DNA from: Patagioenas fasciata
Lineage: Eukaryota > Chordata > Aves > Columbiformes > Columbidae
Assembly (NCBI RefSeq): GCF_037038585.1
Contig: NC_092523.1
Span: 46,083,501 to 46,147,500 of the forward strand
Length of the DNA: 64,000 nt
Reading direction: 5' to 3'
This document shows positions 1 through 11,437 of the stretch, piece by piece (the stretch's first letter is position 1; each line of letters begins with the position of its first letter). Below the pieces are notes generated by a model. The model had not been told where the DNA came from and made no database searches. It was given only the letters and a program-made list of their open reading frames with translations. Made by a program: the position numbers and the translations under genes.

Positions 1-3000
1 CAAGGAAACACTAGCACTGAGCTAAGAGTGGCATCAGCTGAGCAGGACAACCAAAAACCTGAAAGAACAGCATGTTACCAAATGAGTAGCAATCAATACC
101 AATGTTACAAGTAAAAGGCTTCATTAGAGATATAAACGTGATCTTTTCAAGTGTTTCATAGCAGGTGGTTCTATATGCAAAAACCTAACAAAAAACCTGC
201 TGTCTCTAGCAGATTTTGCTGCCTTTGTTACAAAAAAAAAAAATTGTTGTTTACGCCCTAGCTAGAAGCCCTAGCCAGATGTCCTAGCACATTCATGCAC
301 ATGCTTAAATCCTATTGGAATTTTAAAATTAAGTAGAAACTAATGTTCTGTCCTGACCAGTGTTGCTTTCTTGAACAAAGACTTACGCCTTGATCACTGA
401 CTTTAAAATATTAATATTTATTCAATGGTAAAATTGAATCTCTACTCCTGGTACAACTAGTCTTGCAAGACTTGCTGAATATATATCATACGCATTATGG
501 CCATATCTCAGATGTTCAAAACATGCTGAAAAGAGTACTCAAAGTAATGTCAAATGTGAGATTTGGCTTAACTTAAATTTCAAGTGCTAAGAATCTTAAT
601 TGCAGTGCTAAAGATTAAATAAATGCAGTGAATTTTAGTAAACACATAAAGATCTTATAAAAGGAAATAGTACAAAATGTGAGAGGAATTTCAGCAAAGA
701 ATCTCTAACAGCAGCTCTCCACAGCTCAATTGTCATTTGCAAATAAAATGTGCAAGCTAAAATGTAATGATTCCTAAATATCATTACAACTAAATTCCTT
801 AAAACATGTCCTGTAGTTTTCAGTAACTATTTTAAACACTTCTTTTTACTTATATTGAACTTTTTTTAGATAAATGAGTTTGTATTAAAAAAGGAAACTC
901 GCTGCTTGCCTACAGAGAAGATACAAAATATTGCCAGAACCTTCTAATACATATTTCCTTGTTGATAATTTAACATGTTGTGCCTGTTTCCTTAGATTAC
1001 TGACCTTCTTTAAAAAAAAAAAAACCAAACAAACAAAAAACAACAACAACAACAAAAACCCCAAAAAACAAACAAACAAACAAACAGACAAAACAACTAA
1101 GGGATGGTTTACAACATCTTTTGGTTTAACAACTCAGTTTAAAAAAAAAAATAGAATAGCTGCATTTGCTACAAACTCTGCTTTGACTTCTTGGATTGCT
1201 TACTTTGAGTCCCAGTATTTTTTTTAGAATTTCAAACAGAAGGCATTTATCTTGATAAAGGCTGTGATATTTTACCTTTTATAACATGATATAACCAGGT
1301 TTTGACTGCTGCTGATGTTTTGAGTATTGTATTTTATTATAAACTCTACTTATGTTTTGATTTCACTATGGGATCTGTTTTGAAACAAACTGTCATAGAA
1401 TGGTTAAAGACAGATTTTTTAAAGAAAGCATTAATCAGTGTAACACAAATATACAAGACTTTCGTACTTACTTTTATGGACATGACATCAAAGACTAACC
1501 TTGACTTCGCCTTTTTGAAAGTTCATCAAAAACTTAATTGAATTACTTAAATGAATACTCAGCAGCTGAACCAGTGGGAGAGGGGATGGTGAGCCATTTT
1601 ATTGACAATGTCAAAAAAGGGTACAAACCCAGTGTAGAACTAATTTTCTCTTCCAATGTTTGGCTTATGATCTTGCACTATCATGACTCATAATACAAGC
1701 TACATAATTCCATGGAAAAAAATACGACCAGGAGATCTCAGGATGTGATTTCCTTCTTTCTCCTTCCTTACTTTTCCTGCGTGCTTTAGACCACCATGAT
1801 TTCAGCAATTGCTTCTCTCTTCTGAGAATGTGGAACATAAAGTCTCTTACATCACCAATACAGTATTTGTCATGCTTCCTTACAATCACCTAGTTCATTT
1901 AAGGTTCTTGCTATTGGTAAAGCAAGAGAATAGTAATCAGAGCTGCAGAATGTATGGCCATATGTGGTGCCCCAGAGCAATACAATCCAAGAAATAAAGT
2001 TCTCTACAATAAAGAGAACTTCCTGTGCTTCCATTTGTAACATATTTGCACACATTCCCTGGCTGCTTAAATTGCTTAAATTCTGATTAATTATGTAAAA
2101 CAGTCTGTTATCGAAATCTCTTTCCAGCATGGGCTGTCACTACCTCCTGTTCCTAACCCTAGAAAAGCAGTAGACCCACTTACGTGATCTAAAGTGCATG
2201 CTTCCTTGTGCCTACTTTCTCTGGTTTGGAAACAATTCATCTGAATCATAACTAAAAGAAAAGGGAGTGGCTCCATTGGGAGATTTGTCTTAGGAAAAAG
2301 TATAACATTAGACCATTTCCAAATAAGTAAAACACTTTGTTCTATTCATAGAAAGATAATTAAACTCTTACACTTGTTATGAAACATTGCTGTTACATTT
2401 ATCTGCAACTCTGTACTCTGAGACTTCACAATGGAAAATGTGAGCGAACACAAATTTCTTTTTTCCTACTAGTATTTCAGCTATCAAAAGTCCCACCATT
2501 CCTCTTTAGACCAACCCATATGCAGCACAGTGTATCCTGTAGCACAGTGAAAGTGCACAGCCCAAATCCAGCATTACTAATAGTCCATTTCACCCCAATA
2601 CACGTTTTTAGTAATACCACATCCTTCCTCAGGACTTTTTTTCCTGTTAACTCATCCTTTGAAGTTAGAAACCCATCTCACTACATACAGACAATAAGTG
2701 ACCAGCTCCAAAGACAAAGCCATTTTAGGAGGAGCATTAGATCAAGCTCGAGCAAGTACACAAGATGTATAAAAAGTACTCCTTCACATCCAAGAGAAAA
2801 ACTTTTCAAGTGTCTCACGTTCATACATAGAGATGATTTTATAAAGGGACTACTAGGCCGTAGGCTTGTAATGGTCCCTGAACTTCAGTCACAGAAAAAA
2901 TTCTATTCTCTCAGAAAATAAATTACAAGCCTTAAGTCTTTAAAAAATAGAAGGAATAGCAGAGCCAAGAAAATCGACTGAAAAAAAGTAAACTGCCGAT

Positions 3001-3224
3001 CATAATGAATGTAACATAGTTTGGGGTTTCATATATTCTTTCTAGAGGAAAAAAAATGAATAACAAATGCAAAAATGAATTTATTGTTAGAGCACCAAGT
3101 ATATGATTAAATATGAGGTTTCTGTCTAATTCATGAAGTGTAATGATATTCATTACCCTGGACACGAGATAAGAAACCTTACCTAAGTATAATGCAGTAA
3201 AACCAGCCTGAATGGTTCAATTAC
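1..3224. other. AT-rich non-coding segment, inferred intron 1 of a minus-strand gene
   Basis: No exon with convincing coding content and paired splice sites is visible. The longest open frame is 180 codons on the plus strand at 2379-2921. It has no recognisable domain and is rich in Ser, His, Phe and Lys, as expected of translated AT-rich sequence. An A-rich (CAAA)n stretch lies at 1011-1100. The segment sits 3' of the splice donor at 3591 on the minus strand, so it is inferred to be intronic. No acceptor belonging to that donor was identified. Confidence 0.4.
1011..1100. repeat. A-rich (CAAA)n / (CAA)n simple repeat
   Basis: A run of A's is followed by interspersed CAAA and CAA units and an ACAAACAAACAAACAAAC block. 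It is low-complexity sequence, and its translations in either frame (Lys/Asn-rich or Leu/Phe-rich) are not meaningful. Confidence 0.9.
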
Positions 3225-3330
3225 CTTGACGGGCACGAGCAGTTCGCGAATTCTTAGAAAGCCTCACAATGCACAAAGGCCTCCCGAGTACCTCAACGAG
3301 CTCCCACGTCGCTCCCAGCCCCGAATCGCG

Positions 3331-3360
3331 ACATATTTCGCTCAAGACCATATTTGGCGC
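3331..3360. promoter_or_regulatory. CArG-box / E2F composite site with a second CArG-like half
   Basis: CCATATTTGG at 3348-3357 is a perfect CC(A/T)6GG serum-response-factor element. It overlaps TTTGGCGC at 3353-3360, a perfect E2F consensus. An ACATATTTCG sequence lies 17 bp to the left at 3331-3340 and resembles a degenerate second CArG. They sit about 235 bp inside the inferred first intron. Binding is inferred from motif match only. Confidence 0.4.
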
Positions 3361-3582
3361 GGGGCACGCTGCAAACGGGGCTGGGGGTGCTGAGGGGAGG
3401 GGGCTGCCCGCGTCCCCCCTATCCCGGGGCTCAGCCCCACATCGTATGGCTGCCCCAGAGACCCGGCCCCGGCGCCGCCCCGAGTGCCCCGCTCCCCGCG
3501 GGCACGACTGGACGCCCCGTCCCAGCGCTGTCCAGGGTCCCCGCCGCCCCGCTCCGCGCCCCGCTCCGCGCCTCAGGCGCCG

Positions 3583-3594
3583 CTCACTCACCAT
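3583..3594 (-). promoter_or_regulatory. Start codon fused to a strong 5' splice site
   Basis: Minus-strand sequence reads ATG then GTGAGTGAG. The donor matches the GTRAGT consensus at all six intronic positions, and the preceding G at exon -1 also fits. It decides the proposed exon end. RNA data spanning this junction would settle it. Confidence 0.5.
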
Positions 3595-3710
3595 GGCGCG
3601 CGGGTGCCCGCGGCCGCGCAGCCCCACGGAGGGGCTCTGGGCAGGGCGCCGCTGCCGATCCCCGGCGCCGCAAAGGTGTATTTGGGGAGCGGGCGCGGCT
3701 CGGCGGCGGT
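3592..3710 (-). CDS. Putative first exon (5' UTR plus initiator Met) of an unidentified gene
   Basis: On the minus strand, a GC-rich leader runs to a Kozak-like GCC-ATG at 3594-3592. The next bases, from 3591 downward, read GTGAGTGAG, a near-ideal vertebrate splice donor. The simplest model is an exon of leader plus a single codon, with the intron falling directly after the start codon (phase 0). That layout is known in some vertebrate genes, for example calmodulin and other small EF-hand genes, but nothing here identifies the gene. The right boundary (about 3710) is a guess from the CCAAT/GC boxes about 80 bp further upstream. Without splicing, the ATG opens a frame of about 125 Arg/Ala-rich codons ending near 3217, which looks like GC-rich chance reading. 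Alternatives: a non-coding first exon, or a chance ATG-GTGAGT match in the island. Confidence 0.45.
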
Positions 3711-3781
3711 GCCGCCCAGGCGGGCGGGGGGGGGGGGGCGATGGGAGGAGGGGGGCCGGCGGGAGGGGCCTCCCCGCGGGC

Positions 3782-3801
3782 CCAATCAGGGCCGGGGCGG
3801 G
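3782..3801 (-). promoter_or_regulatory. CCAAT box plus GC box core-promoter cluster
   Basis: CCAATCAG in a GGCCCAATCAGG context is close to the NF-Y consensus, and GGGGCGGG (Sp1/KLF type) begins 8 bp after the CCAAT pentamer. The cluster lies about 190 bp upstream of the minus-strand ATG. NF-Y sites usually sit 60-100 bp upstream of a start site, which would put transcription initiation near 3690-3720. Both motifs work in either orientation, so they do not prove direction. Confidence 0.5.
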
Positions 3802-5342
3802 CGGCCTCGGGCCGCGGCGCGGGCAGCGGCGGCGGCGCGGGGGAGGCGCGGTGCCCCCGGGTGCTCCGCGACCCTTGCGCGGTGGTGGCTGCTGGTGCGG
3901 GGCTTCAGCTGGGCTGCCAGAGGGGCGCGTACTGCCCGGCTGCCGCCCGTTCCCCCGTCATGGTCGGGGGGTGAGGGGTTGGGGTGTTTCCCCCTCTTCG
4001 TGCAGCTCCGCAGGAATTTGGATTTCGTGAAATGTCAGTTTGCGCAGGGCCAGGAGCTTCCGTTTGCAGCTTCTGCACGGGTGGGAACCAGTGTCATCAG
4101 GGTTTGCAAGGCGTTGTACTTACGGGTGTCTTTTCCACGCAAGTGTCCTTCCCATTACTCTCCAATTTGAAAATTCTGTACTACCATATTTGTTTTATTT
4201 GCACTTTTTCTACTACGGCTTTGATTTACTTGTTGCTAGTGATACTCTGTGCAATCTGTAATATATACAATCCATAATATATACATTTTTAATGTGGCTT
4301 TGCAGTGTGACTGTTACGGCTAACAGCTTCGTGCTCACAGAAGGGAAACGACACTTTCCAAATAAGCACAGAAAACAAAAATTATCCAAAGAACATCGGA
4401 ATATCGGAGAGCCAAGTTAAGTTCAATTTAAAACGCAGATTCATAAAACACGTTCTATAGAGTTGCCCAGGTCTGAAATCATACTCTTAATTCTTACATA
4501 CCTCCAACAAAACAGAATGACTGCTCCACAATTTTAAAATCTTCATTAACATCATAACACACTTACAGGATTTTCACCATGAAAACAGTTGTTGTTTTTC
4601 GGAAGCCCGGGGTCAGAAATCTTTATTTTGTTAGACTCGGACAATTAATAGTGACTGACCTCACACTAGGATTAGCTGCCTTATCAAGTCATATGGAAGC
4701 AAACAGAAGATTTCACCAAGAGAAACAGCTGTTGTAAGCTGAAGTCTGCATTTGGAGGAGCACCATACCTACATGGCAAGAGAAGAAAGGGTAATCATTT
4801 ATTTTAGCTCTCTGTTGTAGTTTAACAAGCTAGTGCAGAAGAGAGAGTTGAAATCAACCAAAACAAAAGCAGCACATCACCAAGTGGTTTTGAACAGACC
4901 TGCTTTATGCAAGAGCTCAAGATGTGAATGTTTTGTTGCCTCCTTGACTGTCAAAACTGAAAAACGGTTTAATAAATATATCTGCTTCACACCATGCTTC
5001 CTTCCCTGCAGTGTTCAAAGAAGATAAACCTGTCAGCTAGAGTAAAGAACTGACAAATTCCTTCAACCACCAGTTAGTCAGCTGAAAATAATCTACCAAA
5101 ACCCATTTTGTTGCCATTTCTGAAGTTATTGACAAGCACTGTGAAGCTTAATTGAGTGCTAAATAGTCTAGGACATTGTGTACTTCAGAAAATTACTGTA
5201 TTAATAGATAATGTATCGATGCAGCCTCTTGCCTCCAGAAACAAAGATTAATCTCAAGGCAAGGCATGGTCTTGCTAATATTTGCCCTCGTCTGCAAACT
5301 ACCCTAACTCTTGCTGTTTAGTCCCACTTTTCTTGCTTCATG

Positions 5343-5391
5343 GAACCAGCTTCTTCTGTAAAAAAAAAAAAAAAAAGTAGAACCAGCTTCT
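5343..5391. repeat. A17 tract between 12-bp perfect direct repeats
   Basis: GAACCAGCTTCT occurs at 5343-5354 and again at 5380-5391. The 25 bp between them are a few pyrimidine-rich bases, A17 (5360-5376) and GTA. The layout resembles a target-site duplication around a nearly empty poly(A) retro-insertion. It could equally be a local duplication followed by A-run expansion. Confidence 0.6.
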
Positions 5392-5994
5392 GAGCAACTG
5401 ATATAAATGAATTCCATTATCAACTTTCTGTACCAAAAGGAGTAAGAGCTTCTGTTGCACACAGAATGACTGTTCCAGGATGTGCTGTGCAAATTTAGAT
5501 ATGGTGATCACTGCAGTGTAAACCTGTCATGTTCAGTGCAATGAATTAATGCCAGGCAACGGGTGAATTTGGACATTTGGTGAGTAACTGGATCATCAGC
5601 ACCGAAAGTTCTCCCAGAGTTGTTGAAAAAACACTGTTCATCCCCTCAATGTACTACTAATGACTTGTAAACTTGCACAAAATAAGAAACAAACAAAAAA
5701 ATGCATATAAGTAAGACCTTTGCAATGAGTATTGGGAGAAGAAAATACTGTTTCAAATTAGATTAGTTGAAATATAAATATAAGGCAGTATTCATTTTAC
5801 TTTAGTTACTGAAAATTTGGTTCTCTAAGCAAGATTAGATTAGATAAATTTATTTCATAAAATTTTACACACACTAAAAAGAAACTGTGTTTCCATCAAG
5901 AAACGCTTATGTCACACTTTAAAATGGCCACATTTCCTTAATTTTCTTTTTTAAATTAAAGATCTGGTTTTGACCAATAAAACAGAAAGTTTAT

Positions 5995-6014
5995 ATTATA
6001 TATATATATATATA
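5995..6014. repeat. (TA)n microsatellite
   Basis: Uninterrupted alternating TA dinucleotides, flanked by AT-rich sequence. Probably length-variable. Confidence 0.85.
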
Positions 6015-6299
6015 ATATGTAATGATACTAAGTTGCATGTGCAATCAAATATAAGGGCATCATAATTTAGAGCATAATCAGTACTCCTAAACTGTCATTT
6101 ACTGGCACCTATTGTATATAAATCAAGTTCTCAAAAATCAGATGTCTTCAAAGACGCACCACTCAAATTTATCATCTCCCCCATGACAACTGAAGTTTCT
6201 GAAAATACAGAAAGCTGCAGTCCAGAGCTGTGGTGCTGAGCGACTGATGGCTCAGCCTTTACGGCTTCAGGCACTGTCACCATGGGACTGCAGATGTTG

Positions 6300-7080
6300 G
6301 CAGATCACAGGGCTGGCAGAAGACGGAGGTTGTGAGGCACCCCTGGACTTAAGATTGTCCAGCCCTGCTGCTGAAAGCAGGGTCAAGTAGAGTATGTTTT
6401 TCAGGGCAGTGTCCAGTCAGGTTTTTAGTATCTCCAAGGATGAGGACTCCACAACCTCCATAGGCAATGTGTTGTACTGTTTGACAACCCTCACAGCAAA
6501 AAAGTTTTTTCCTGTGTTTAAATGGAATTTCCTGTATTTCGATTTGTGCCCACAGCCTCCTGTTTTTTTCACAGGATGCTACTGAGAAGAGTCCGGCTCC
6601 CTATTCTTTTCTTTCCCATCAGATATTTATACTTGTGGATAAGGTCTCCCTGAGCATCCTCTTCTCTAGGCTGAACAGTCACAGCTGTCTCAACTTCTAC
6701 TTATATATCAGGTGCTGCAATCCCTTAATCATCTTAGCAGACCTTTGCTGGACTTGCTGCAGTAAGTCCATGTCTCTCTTGTACTGGGGAGCCCAGGCAT
6801 AGTCCCAGCACTCCAGATGTGTTTCACCACTGCTGAGTAGAAGGGAGACATTCCCTCCCTCCACCTGCTGTCTGTGGTCTTCCTATTGCAGGCCATATAA
6901 GGTTTATTGCAGCCCAAATGATACTATTTGCATTTATCACTGACACTAGAAATAGCCTTGTTGCAACTGTGCAGTTTTTCACTTCAGTTAATACTCCATT
7001 TGGCTGTAGTACTGCGCTCATTTAGGTTTTCCGCTTTTGAATCCAACCTGGTCAACCAGAGTCCTCATGGACTCCCTGGC
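6300..7080 (-). mobile_element. CR1 LINE fragment (ORF2 C-terminal part and 3' UTR), inverted
   Basis: Read on the minus strand, this follows the CR1 consensus. About 7050-6830 looks like the reverse-transcriptase-proximal region. About 6825-6600 holds the conserved stretch encoding the 'spectator' C-terminal end, ending in the LFSLE-type block. Then comes the 3' UTR with the GGTTGTGGAGTCCTCATCC motif (6439-6457 region) and the GGCTGGACAATCTT-type tail near 6350. The 3' terminus is degraded near 6300. It is 5'-truncated, as most CR1 copies are, and broken by stops and indels, so it cannot move. CR1 is the dominant LINE of birds and other sauropsids, which supports the host assignment. Confidence 0.8.
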
Positions 7081-9190
7081 TCAGTTCACCTCTAATTTGT
7101 GGGTTGTTAAACCCAGGAGTCATGTGGATATGCTGTGCATCTCTTTTTTCAAGGCATGGCAAACTTAATTCTTGCCTTAACTATAATGCTTGGCTTTGTA
7201 GCTTTGATTGTTTGGGACTTTTTTTTTTTTTTAATCATGTTTCTTATTTGGAATTATACTTTCTACTCCACTCCATAATGATACATTTTCAGCTTTGCCA
7301 TTCAATGACATTTATTAGATACTCATGTGAGGAACACATTAGCTTTTCATTCCAGTGCAGAGGAGGTGCACATGACACCAAAAGGTGACAGTCACCTGAT
7401 CCATGGCACTAGTAATCAAATCAGGTTTTACAGAGCAAGAAATGACAAGTATTCCTGAAGGTGGATAGGAATATGAAAACCTAAAAATATCGTATCATAC
7501 ACTGTATCTTTTTAAGAGTCTTCTAAGATCAATCTAAGTGCCAAAAGGTGCACTGCAAACTGAAGAGTTAATTTAATTTTCCAGTACATAAAATACACCA
7601 GAACTGAAATTAACTATGGGTTTTAGATACCTCTGCCACCTGGTTAGTATTATTTTATTGCTTCACTTGGTCTTGCTATAGAGAGTTGAAAACACTGTGG
7701 AAAATCTACTACCACTGATGTGCCTGAAGGTGTCCTCTGGACTTCTCATTAAAATTATATCAAATTCAGTGGAGGTTTCAGAGATTTATCCACATCTAGC
7801 TCAATTTGTCCCATTCTGGACAATGTTAAATCATCTCAGTTAGAAACTACTTAAGGTTCACAAATATCTTCCTCAGGAACATGTCTTGCTCTTTGGAAAT
7901 AGGCTGTGTTTCAAAAGGGTATCAATATTAAAATGTTCTTCCTTTGCCCTTTTCCACTGAAAGACTCCTTTTCAAATGGTACATGTCATATTCTTACTGT
8001 TACTCAGCTTTGGTCAGTCAGATCTGAGTACTGATCACGAGTGATGTCTACATTTTCGCCAAAGACATTTCAAATTTACCTTGAGGAAGGGTTTTGTTTC
8101 AATGAATGAACAAAAGCACAGGTTCCCTATTCTTTCATAGACTTCATGCACATGCAGGCAAGCTGCCCTGAACACAAGATTTCTGAAGATCAAAAGCATT
8201 TTTGTTGCTATTGCAAGTTTTCTTAGGAAACCACTGTTTCCTGAAGTGCAGGCTAGATTTACTGTATATCTTCTGATTATACGTCTCTATCTTGTATAGA
8301 AAGACAGGTTGTGAGATTTTTGAGGTGATTTACCATGGAGAATCTCAGAAATATTACAATGGTTCTAACAGCAGCAACAGACAAATAGGATTCTCAACCT
8401 TCTTCTTCATTGGAAGTCACAAGCAGTCAAACTTCCTGTGGAAATCTTTTCTTGCCAGGTGGATTTGTTTTCTTGTCCAGCATTCTTATTTTCAGTTGGA
8501 AGACAAGTGTAATGCTTGTTTGTACTGATCAAGTATTAATGCCTCTTTTTAGACAAGGAAGCAGTGATACTTGGCCAGAGGACAGAAGTATTTCATTTCT
8601 GAGGTCATATTTAGGAAGCTCTCAACTTTAAATACAAGTTCCAGCTTGGGTAACTGCAAGCTCTTTGCATCCTCCTCTAATTTAAACTGTTATGGCATCC
8701 TTCCTGTCCCGAGCGAGTTGTTATGAAATCTTTGTCATGCGTTGTACTAAACATTGGCTATGCCTGTGCCGTGTGATCCAGAATAATTTTTCAGCTCCCT
8801 GGTCCAGGTGTGTGCCCTGATGACACCCTGACTTTGTCTTGGATGAGCTCTGTGACCACATTCTTTTCCCTTGTGCCTTGATCTGCATGCAAAGGCAGCC
8901 CAGGCAGGCGAGCAGGCAAGGACGTGGCTGCAGAACGCTCCCAAAGGGAGCACAGAGCTCAGGGACTTTGGACTGCAGGGAGCAAACACCATAAAGTGCG
9001 TTTAGGCTGCAATAAGTTTTAGCCTTTTTAACATTTTATTTTCAGATTAGTGAATTGATTCCTGTAGGTACAGGAATGCAAGTCTGGCCAAAGTTTTGGT
9101 ATTTTTTAGTATATAAGAAACTTGATATATAAAGAGTCGTCTATTCAATCCATTTCTTACAGCTAGGAAAAACAATATGGAAACGGCTGC
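7081..9190. other. Gene-free segment between CR1 copies
   Basis: No supported exon. A poly-T run is at about 7219-7232. A relatively GC-rich patch at 8750-9000 has an 81-codon minus-strand open frame without a recognisable domain. It may be an unrecognised old repeat. Confidence 0.5.
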
Positions 9191-9432
9191 ACCAAGCGAG
9201 GTTTAGATTGGATATGAGGAAAAACTTCTTCACATGGTTCTTCACATGGTGGTCAGGCATTGGAACAGGTTACCCAAGGCAGTGGTTGAGTCACCATCCC
9301 TGGAGGGGTTTAAAAGTCATAGATGAAGTTCTTAGGGACATGGTTTACAGGTGGACTTGGCAGTGTTAGGTTAATAGTTGGACTCGATAATCTTAAAGGT
9401 CTTTGCCAACCAAAACAATTCTACGATTCTAA
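9191..9432 (+). mobile_element. CR1 LINE 3' UTR fragment
   Basis: The plus strand carries the hallmark order of the avian CR1 3' UTR: GAGGTTTAGATTGGATATGAGGAAAA-like start, a 'TCAGGCATTGGAACAGG' block, 'GTGGTTGAGTCACCATCCC', a 'CTTAGGGACATGG' block, and the tail TTGGACTCGATAATCTTAAAGG then ATTCTACGATTCT. It is about 240 bp and severely 5'-truncated. A 12-bp tandem duplication (TTCTTCACATGG twice, 9226-9249) is private to this copy. The end near 9432 is the degenerate octamer repeat that terminates CR1. Confidence 0.9.
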
Positions 9433-10687
9433 CCAGTGGTGGAAAACTTGCACTGGGACAAAGCAGCCATTCCAGACTGATTTTCCTGCTATTTAACAGC
9501 CTTTCACTGATACTGTAAGCCAGTTATTATGCAGAAAATATATTTATTTCTAAACTTCTCAGTTTTGAGAAATATTTGGTTTATGTATGGTAGTCCACTG
9601 CTGGAATGCCATCCTTTCTCCCCAGTCTCTGAATATCAGCTTAATTCAGCTGTTAAAATGATGTAAGAAGGAAAAAAACCTTTGCACAAGTTGGCGCTCA
9701 TTTTAGCCGCTGTCTTAGCATTATCGAAAATATGATCAAGTATTATTCTTGTGCATAACAGTAGTTCCCATTCAATATTTCAATCTTTGATCTTCTAAAT
9801 TATATAAAGTTCCATAATTACATCATTATAGAAATTACTCATTAGTTTTTTGTTAAGGAGATTCTGTTTGCATTGTGTCAAGTACAATGGGTTCCAGTCA
9901 TTTTTTACATGTTTGGATGCTATGGGAATACAAATACATGCCAAGATCAAATTTCTACACACATAATCTCTCAATTTTCTGTAGATATAATCACCTATTA
10001 AAGCATTCTTGAGAAGATCTGTGAAGCTTCTCTTTTGGATACTGGTTTGCAAACATCTGGATCCACTCAATTTTGTGGGAAACTATCATGAGGGACTTTA
10101 TTCCAGAAATCCTTTTGTGTCAAAAGAAAATGAAACACGGTACTGAATCGTCACCACTAAGATAGCAAGAGCATTGTTTGCAGATAAAATTAGGTTGACT
10201 TCAGTTTTGCAAACACTGGTTTGTATAGATAAAAGTTTCTCTCTTATTCTAATTACCCACCATGGCAAAACTTACTGACCATACCGTAAACAGGGCAGAG
10301 TTTCTAGTGTTTGTTCCTGAATCATTTTAGTTTGGAACCTCTTAGCTTGGTTCATATGGAGTGACATGAATGGTCTACTTACAGAACAAAGGCATTGTCA
10401 TCAACAGCATGTAGCTCTCAGCAGTTCTTACTGAATTCTGGAAATTTTGAATAGGTTCATCATATTGTGAAGAACTGATTGGAGTTGGCTTTCTGATTCA
10501 TCAGAAAAACTGTACAGTGCCACCCATCCCTTAAACCGTGTTGTTTAATTTTAGTAAATTCAAATAAATACTGAGCTACAGTGACCTCATTAACCTCAAT
10601 TCGTCTAGTCAGAGAAATCATGACTAGATAATGGAAACCTACCTCCAAATTCATATGGAGACAAAAATGATAATTCAGGTGGTTGGG

Positions 10688-10788
10688 TTTTTTTTGTGTT
10701 TTTGTTTGTTTGTTTGTTTGTTTTTTGTTTGTTGTTTTTATTTTTGTTTGGGGTTTTGTTTGTTTGTTTGTTTGTTTGTTCCCCCCCC
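10688..10788. repeat. (GTTT)n microsatellite followed by C8
   Basis: Repeated TTTG units with interruptions run from about 10688 to 10780 and are capped by a run of eight C's (10781-10788). Its translation (Phe/Val/Cys-rich, or Lys/Gln/Thr-rich on the other strand) is an artefact. Confidence 0.9.
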
Positions 10789-11437
10789 AGGTTATTGTTT
10801 TTGAGAAAAATACCAGAGAAGGAACCTCTTTCTCACAGGTCTTCTCCTGTGGACTATGCACAGGCAAGCAGTCCTGTTCGCTTCTCTGGGAGCACTCAAG
10901 CAAATGGGAACTGCACTCTCAAGCAGTTTCCTATAGTTATCCTCCTCCTCCCTGTTAGATCTTTTTTTTTTCCTTTCACTTCCCTGCTCCCCACCCCACT
11001 CCCAATTCACTCATCTCTTTTTTTTCCCCCTCTTTAACTTCCCAGCAATAGTGCAGGCTACTGTCAGGTAACTTTCCTCTTACTTCATCTCTTCTTTCAG
11101 TGCTTCTTAATTCTCATTTTACTTTTCTGGTAAGGAATAACACACACAGGGAGATAGAAATGGGGTGGCTTACAGGGAACTGACAGTAGAACTGCCTCTT
11201 GCCTCTCTGTAGCAGAAGCAGAGCACTTCTTATGAAATAACACCCAGAAAGAGTTATTTCAGTAATCTTTATGAAGCCCAATGCATTGTGTTGGCTGAGC
11301 ACTCATGGTGCAAGAACAACCACATATTAATTAGTTGAAGACTGAATACAGATAAAGGTGTATTATCACCTGAATTTGACACATTAAGTACAGGAAGCTT
11401 TGATTTTCTACAAAATAAGATGTTTATTTCTTCCCAG

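Larger units (their letters stand above)
3225..4000. promoter_or_regulatory. CpG island promoter region
   Basis: An abrupt switch from AT-rich flanks to very GC-rich, CpG-dense sequence marks this as the only CpG island in the window. It contains GC boxes (GGGCGG at 3722-3727, GGGGCGGG at 3794-3801), a CCAAT box in NF-Y context at 3782-3786, a G13 run at 3726-3738 and many GCGC/CGCG steps. No TATA box is seen near the inferred start. Unmethylated islands of this kind usually mark promoters of widely expressed or developmental genes. The minus-strand ATG plus splice donor inside it suggests leftward transcription. A divergent plus-strand transcript is possible, but no comparable exon was recognised. 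Confidence 0.85.
4001..6299. other. Gene-free AT-rich segment upstream of the promoter
   Basis: No exon is supported. It contains a homopolymer A17 (5360-5376) flanked by a 12-bp direct repeat, and a (TA)n run at about 5995-6014. Short open frames of 60-97 codons show no domain or codon signature. Confidence 0.6.

Noticed and set aside
2379..2921. 180-codon plus-strand open frame, longest in the left flank
   Set aside because: No domain, no signal of coding codon use, and composition typical of translated AT-rich DNA; it lies inside the inferred intron.
3269..4170. Long plus-strand open frames (206-253 codons) across the CpG island
   Set aside because: All three frames are open because GC-rich sequence lacks stop codons; the products are Gly/Arg/Pro/Ala low complexity.
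10460..11037. Open frames of 91-147 codons on both strands
   Set aside because: They are created by translation of the (GTTT)n array and C8 run.
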